Assembly (NCBI RefSeq): GCF_000003815.2
Contig: NC_049994.1
Location: 17,777,549 to 17,841,548 of the forward strand
Direction of reading: 5' to 3'
Length of the DNA: 64,000 bases
From: Branchiostoma floridae
Taxonomy: Eukaryota > Chordata > Leptocardii > Amphioxiformes > Branchiostomatidae
Part shown: piece by piece, positions 59,701-64,000 of the stretch
Position numbering within the stretch: position 1 is the first letter of the stretch
Layout of the letters: every line of letters starts with the position of its first letter
Program-made: the position numbers and the translations under genes
Notes under the pieces: generated by a model
Database searches by the model: none
The model's input: only the letters and a program-made list of their open reading frames with translations
Told to the model about the DNA's origin: nothing

Positions 59701-62700
59701 GACCATACATTGTAGGTCAGCAAGTTTCTTTGCTGCCTTAGTAGCTTACTGGGTATATCTTTACAGGGAGGGGTTGCTAGCCCTACTCCTTTAATATGCT
59801 TGAAGCAACCCCTTCTGCATGAGACTTCCATTTTACATCCCCTCTGGAAGATGATTGTAGCCCCAACAAAAATCCCCCAGTTACAAACTAATTGTGTTGT
59901 GCCACAAGAAGTAATTTCTTGGGTGTAGCAGTTACTGTAATACAAATATGAATGGCGAGTACATGTGTGTCCTTTCTATATAGACTATGCAAAGTACAAA
60001 CACATCTTTAGGGCTAAGGCCATGTTGATTTGATTATATGGATGACATCCTCTGGGAACTCCAAAACAGATGCGAGCGAGCGAATAAAAAAAAAGTTTGG
60101 CCCAAAAAAAAGTTGCCTTCAGTATGAAATCAAAGTGGCCAGGAAGCTTGAACATAGGACTAAACACACATAGTATGGTATACCATGATTTTCTGTACTG
60201 GTACCTCCCCCAACCAACAATAGATTTTTTTCTTTCCGTCCTTTCACATCTTATTCTTTGATTTTAGATTCATTTTCGCATTCTATATATGGCATTAGTT
60301 ATCTGTTTTCTGATACTTTTTTTTCAATCTACGGAATATTTGTGCTCATTTTACAGCTGCTTTGCGCAATTTATTGTGTGGTCGAAAACTTTTTTTGTTG
60401 TTGAAAATGGCCGAAAATTGGTGCGAGCGCGGATGTCATCCATATAATCAAATCAACGTGGCCTAATGAAAAAAAAATGAATTTACTTCATAGATACTTG
60501 GTGGCAAACACATGTATGATACATCTTAAGTTGGTTATAATTAGCAGCCCCTTCCTTACCGTGAGGAAACATGATCACAGCCTCAACAGGGTGTCCATGG
60601 TCGACTGTCATCGTGGACTCCTGGGTTCTGCTGTCCCACATGCGGACAGTGTGGTCATAACCGCCTAAATAACAACAACAATATCAGCAGTGTGTTCACA
60701 ACCACCTAAATAACAACAACAACAACACCTCACTCTAAACAACAACAATAACAACTCTTCATTCCAAACAACATCACAGTGTGGTCATGTGACTCATGTC
60801 CGACCAAACAACAATATTAAACAAAACAAAAAAACTGGTGTGGTCATAACTGCCTTAACAACAAGTACAAACATAAACAACAACCCAAAATAACAAACAA
60901 AACATCTTAATGGTGTGGTCATACCTACATACACAACAACATAAGACTTAGAAACAACAACATTGGCACTGTGTGTTCATATCCAACTAAACAACATTTA
61001 CATGCAGTGGTCGTGACCACCTACATGTTAGCAACATCAATAATAACAATTCTAAAAAAACATCAACTACAACAACACGGGCATAGCTGGAAATATGATT
61101 TATTTGACGTTATGCCCCACAAATATTGTCTTGTAATACATGTATGTAGATGTTGATGTAGACAGCAAATCAAGACTTTTTCAGCCCCATCTTTTCCCTG
61201 GCTGCTGTCTTGCAGCACCCCCTTGCAATAGAACAGAGTACTACAGGCTTACTAATCATACTAAAAGAGACAGGATAGGAATACACAGTCAAACCTGCCC
61301 AAGAATACCACTCAAGGAACCAATAAAACTTAGTCTATGTGGACAGATGGTAACTATAGACAGGATTCTTAATGCTTGTATCAAAGGCAAACATATCTAA
61401 GACACCAACAACAAGTGGTCATATTGAGCAGGTGGTCCTCCTGTAGAGGTGGTCACTCTTTCAGGTTTTACTATAAAACTAAATCGTAGGTAGGAAATAA
61501 ATACCAGTAATCCACAAGTCAGCTGAGGACTTGCAGACGGCGAGTGACCGGACGTAGTCCTGGTGACCGGTCAGTGTCTGGACCGCCTCGCCCGTGGCCA
61601 GGTCCCAGAGCCGCGTGGTTTTGTCGTCCGACGCTGACAGGACGCGGACCTTGTCTGAGCTGAAACATGTAGCATGGACTGACCTGGAAATAAAGGGGAA
61701 ATAAGACATAGAGTGTCAAATTAGTTTACATAGAGATTATTGTCAGACTTTGGACTGCTGCAGAGTTATATCATCAAAGTGAAGACCAAAGCAAGTAAAG
61801 CAGCATGGGTAAACTGGATACAAGGAAAACAACCTACAAATTGTGCACATTTTGATGGATAAAATCCGCATTCTTGTATCAAGATAATTAGTATATGGAA
61901 GTCATACATTTGAATATTGATTTCTAAGGATTATAGTTTCAGAGAAACAAACATTGACAAAACCACCTTGTGAGAAGATCTTTCAAATGATTATGATATA
62001 AAATGAGTTAAAAAGTCATTATATAGCTTTCAAGCTAAGGTGGTATCTCAAACTTCGTAACTTACGATATCAATGTGAAGGCATTAACATACAGCTAATT
62101 TGCATACTTGGGATGACTTATTGAGTCCCCTCACTCACCTGGTGTGGCCAGTGAAAGTTCTCAGGCTGGTTTTGGTGGCCAGATGGAACACCCTCACCAG
62201 CCCCTCATCGCCCCCGGCAACCAGCAGCTCCCCGTCACCACGGAAACGGCCGCTGCGAGCAGGCTCCTTAAATCTGGTCAGGACCTTCTCTACTTTGTTC
62301 GTCCTGGAAAAGTGTCAAGACGAAACAGAACATGAGAAACGGCATGCTGTGAGTTGGTGACCCTTCAAGTTTGGCCCCATGGAAACTCGTCTACAGGTCT
62401 TATTTTCCCTTGGGTTTGAAGCCCAACAAAAAATAATAGGTTGAGTAGATTGGCGATTTGCAAGAGGTTTTCTTTGAATGCCCCATTGAAATTTTCCTGA
62501 TTGTACATAATCGAGCTGAATTTAAAGTTAAAATTGGATGTAATGATCTGTGAATATAGCTGTCTTTGGCGTAGGTATTTCCGTATAACAATATTGACAC
62601 AACAAAAGCAGTGTTTTTCATAAGGTCTTCTATAACTTGACATGCATCCAAACAAGTGGATACAGATGGATTAATCTACAAACAGATATATGTTTACATG

Positions 62701-63191
62701 GGGCAGTGAGAGGCTATATAAGCGTTACATGTACAAAGTATTTACATTTCTATGCTGTACTGGGCAAAGCCCCTTTTATAATTTAGGGGCATCCCGCCCA
62801 CATGAAGACGAGGAAGGAGAAGAAAGCACTTTTTAACCAAAGAGCTAGAAAAAAGCTATACAACGATTATTCACCATCGTAACGTTATATCTAAACAACA
62901 CATGTTGATCATTTAGCAATATATCACCATCCATAGACTATTATCATCAGGTGTGTGAAGTGCTGTGGGGAGGGGGGCGGCTCACCTGGCGTTATAAATC
63001 TGCACCCGATCGCTTGCGGTCACCGCGAACGAGTGTGGCTCGACCGGGCAGAAATCCACGCACGAGACGGCGCCGTACTCCTTCACCGTCACCGGGAACT
63101 CCAAGTCGCTCCAGTACGCGGCGTCAGGCGTCTGTTTCTTACCAACACGTGGCGCGGAAACCGCCGCCGTCTGTTTGAAGGAGGCAGCCAT
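56730..63191 (-). CDS. UTP15: U3 small nucleolar RNA-associated protein 15 homologue
   Basis: Eight exons on the - strand: 63191-62986, 62303-62139, 61683-61505, 60664-60560, 59644-59478, 58583-58381, 57835-57679 and 57059-56730. They sum to 1512 bases (503 residues; human UTP15 is about 518). All phases agree. The N-terminus has the family signature AVSCVDFCP and [17 protein letters not shown]40 blades follow ([67 protein letters not shown]). The C-terminal UTP15 domain contains [16 protein letters not shown] and [12 protein letters not shown]. In known systems UTP15 sits in the UtpA (t-UTP) part of the SSU processome and supports 18S pre-rRNA processing and rDNA transcription in the nucleolus. 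The ATG at 63191 (AAGATGG) fits better than the in-frame one at 63245. Confidence 0.95.
57911..57989. repeat. Paired palindromes in UTP15 intron 6
   Basis: Near-perfect 24-bp arms at 57941-57988 (gcttctgctaggctaaaggg and cccttcagcctagcagaagc). They are preceded by a second palindrome, ccagtattac...agtaatactgg, at 57911-57941. Both could extrude as hairpins. Confidence 0.75.
58677..59180 (-). repeat. Tandem partial copies of UTP15 exon 6 with its acceptor
   Basis: Three copies (about 58742-58677, 58902-58828, 59048-58974 on the - strand) and a remnant near 59180-59140 repeat the acceptor and first ~70 bases of exon 6. They encode VYDV.TYQC.ASL-like peptides, each then meeting a stop. None has an evident donor. 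Confidence 0.75.
60688..61022 (-). repeat. Tandem decayed copies of the UTP15 exon 4 start
   Basis: Near 60690, 60780, 60840, 60910, 60970 and 61008 the - strand repeats tagGnGGTTnTGACCACACnG-like sequence, matching the acceptor and first ~20 bases of exon 4 (true boundary 60664). They are separated by (AAC)n-rich spacer. Confidence 0.65.
61415..61480. repeat. Isolated 57-bp minisatellite unit inside a UTP15 intron
   Basis: caggtggtcctcctgtagag and gtggtcactctttcaggttt match the array units. It lies in the intron between UTP15 exons 3 and 4, far from any NHL gene. Confidence 0.6.
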
Positions 63192-63734
63192 CTTGGGTGT
63201 GGTGAACTTTACCCTCTGACCTCCAGGGGTCGCGAGAAAACACACAACAGGGCGGGAGAACGTGGAAAGAGCAGAAGAGAAAGTACTTTCACATCTGTTG
63301 TTGCATTACCGGGTTTGCTGGATTTTTTGCAAGTGGAGACTTCAAAGGAAGCTTGATAAAGATGGCAGAAAGTGGTAGGCGAAGCTTAGATTTTTATTTG
63401 CGAATTGCAGAGCTTATATTTACGTGCAAATCACGTTTCATCGTTTCTGCGCTGCGGTATTTGGTCTTTGGGCATTGTTCGAAAAATATTATGTTACACT
63501 TTCGTTCTTCTTGTTTTTGTCTTCGTCTTGTGTTGTCTTTTTTTGCATGGTTTGTTTTTTTTCCTATTTAAGGTGTTGAACAGAATGTTAGTTTTAGTAG
63601 CTTCTTGTAAATAATCAATTAACAAGATACGTGTACAGTTTATTTACATAACGTTGAAGTCAGGCATTTTGTGAAGGATGTTTTTAGTATAGATAACACC
63701 ATGTATGTACTACTTCTGTACCCTTCTGTCTGTC
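63192..63734 (-). promoter_or_regulatory. UTP15 upstream region
   Basis: The start codon at 63191 is preceded on the - strand by an in-frame ATG at 63245 and by a moderately GC-rich stretch to about 63360. No TATA box is evident. A + strand frame from 63353 (MIKMAESGRR) cannot be supported as a gene. Beyond 63400 the DNA is T-rich and unremarkable until the (ATCC)n tract. Confidence 0.4.
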
Positions 63735-64000
63735 CGTCTATATATCCATCCATCCATCCCTCCCTCCCTCCATCCATCCATCCATCCCTCCCTCCATCCC
63801 TCCATCCATCCATCCATCCATCATCCATCCATCCATGCATCCATCATCCATCCATCCATCCATCCATCCATCCCTCCCTCCCTCCATCCATCCATCCATC
63901 CCTCCCTCCATCCCTCCATCCATCCATCCATCCATCATTCATCCATCCATCCATCAATCCATCCAGTCATCCATCCATCCATCCATCCATCCATCCATCC
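63735..64000. repeat. (ATCC)n microsatellite at window end
   Basis: catcc repeats with ccctccctcc interruptions and a ~120-bp higher-order repetition; continues past the window. Confidence 0.95.

Noticed and set aside
63353-63571. Divergent + strand gene sharing the UTP15 promoter
   Set aside because: The frame starting MIKMAESGRR is short, becomes low-complexity hydrophobic, and has no recognisable domain or clear donor.

Overview
The window looks like nuclear DNA of an invertebrate deuterostome, most probably an amphioxus (Branchiostoma). Its genes are intron-rich with GT/AG junctions, it is dense in small inverted-repeat elements, tRNA-derived SINEs and minisatellites, and the one conserved housekeeping gene (UTP15) is clearly animal but divergent from vertebrates. 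The organism call is inference; no species-diagnostic sequence is present.

Positions 1-54968 hold a head-to-tail tandem array of seven paralogues on the + strand, named here NHL-A to NHL-G (A lacks its 5' part; E is disrupted). They share one architecture: a non-coding first exon (found for B, C, D, E and G); one long intronless exon for a tyrosine-rich cytoplasmic tail with NPMY and PYAVxY-type repeats; a ~100-110 bp exon for one transmembrane helix; one to three short Ser/Thr/Pro stalk exons, each with an N-glycosylation sequon; and one ~830-850 bp exon for a six-blade NHL beta-propeller. Exon phases (1, 0, 1, 1...) close in every copy, giving frames of 873 (B), 804 (C), 571 (D), 647 (F) and 739 (G) residues. 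I infer type II membrane receptors or adhesion proteins: tail inside, propeller outside. I do not recognise this combination as a named family, and it is the best candidate here for an undescribed system.

The duplicated unit is about 10-11 kb in the B-D stretch and carries its own flanking DNA: a promoter-proximal block, a ~30 bp non-coding element seen nine times, and, after A-E only, arrays of a 57-bp minisatellite (about 8 kb in all). Members differ in tail motif number, stalk exon number and state of decay. E has a retroposon 3' end inside its tail exon, D carries a broken extra propeller exon, and C has lost the first strand of its propeller.

Positions 56730-63191 hold UTP15 on the - strand, a nucleolar WD40 protein of the small-subunit processome, complete in eight exons (503 residues). 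Two of its introns contain tandem, decayed copies of the start of the next exon, including the splice acceptor. Mobile DNA includes a piggyBac-type MITE, two tRNA-derived SINE families, a foldback family with several copies, a hAT-like element and LINE 3' ends. A 100-base assembly gap lies at 48501-48600, and (ATCC)n tracts precede NHL-D and NHL-G and end the window.
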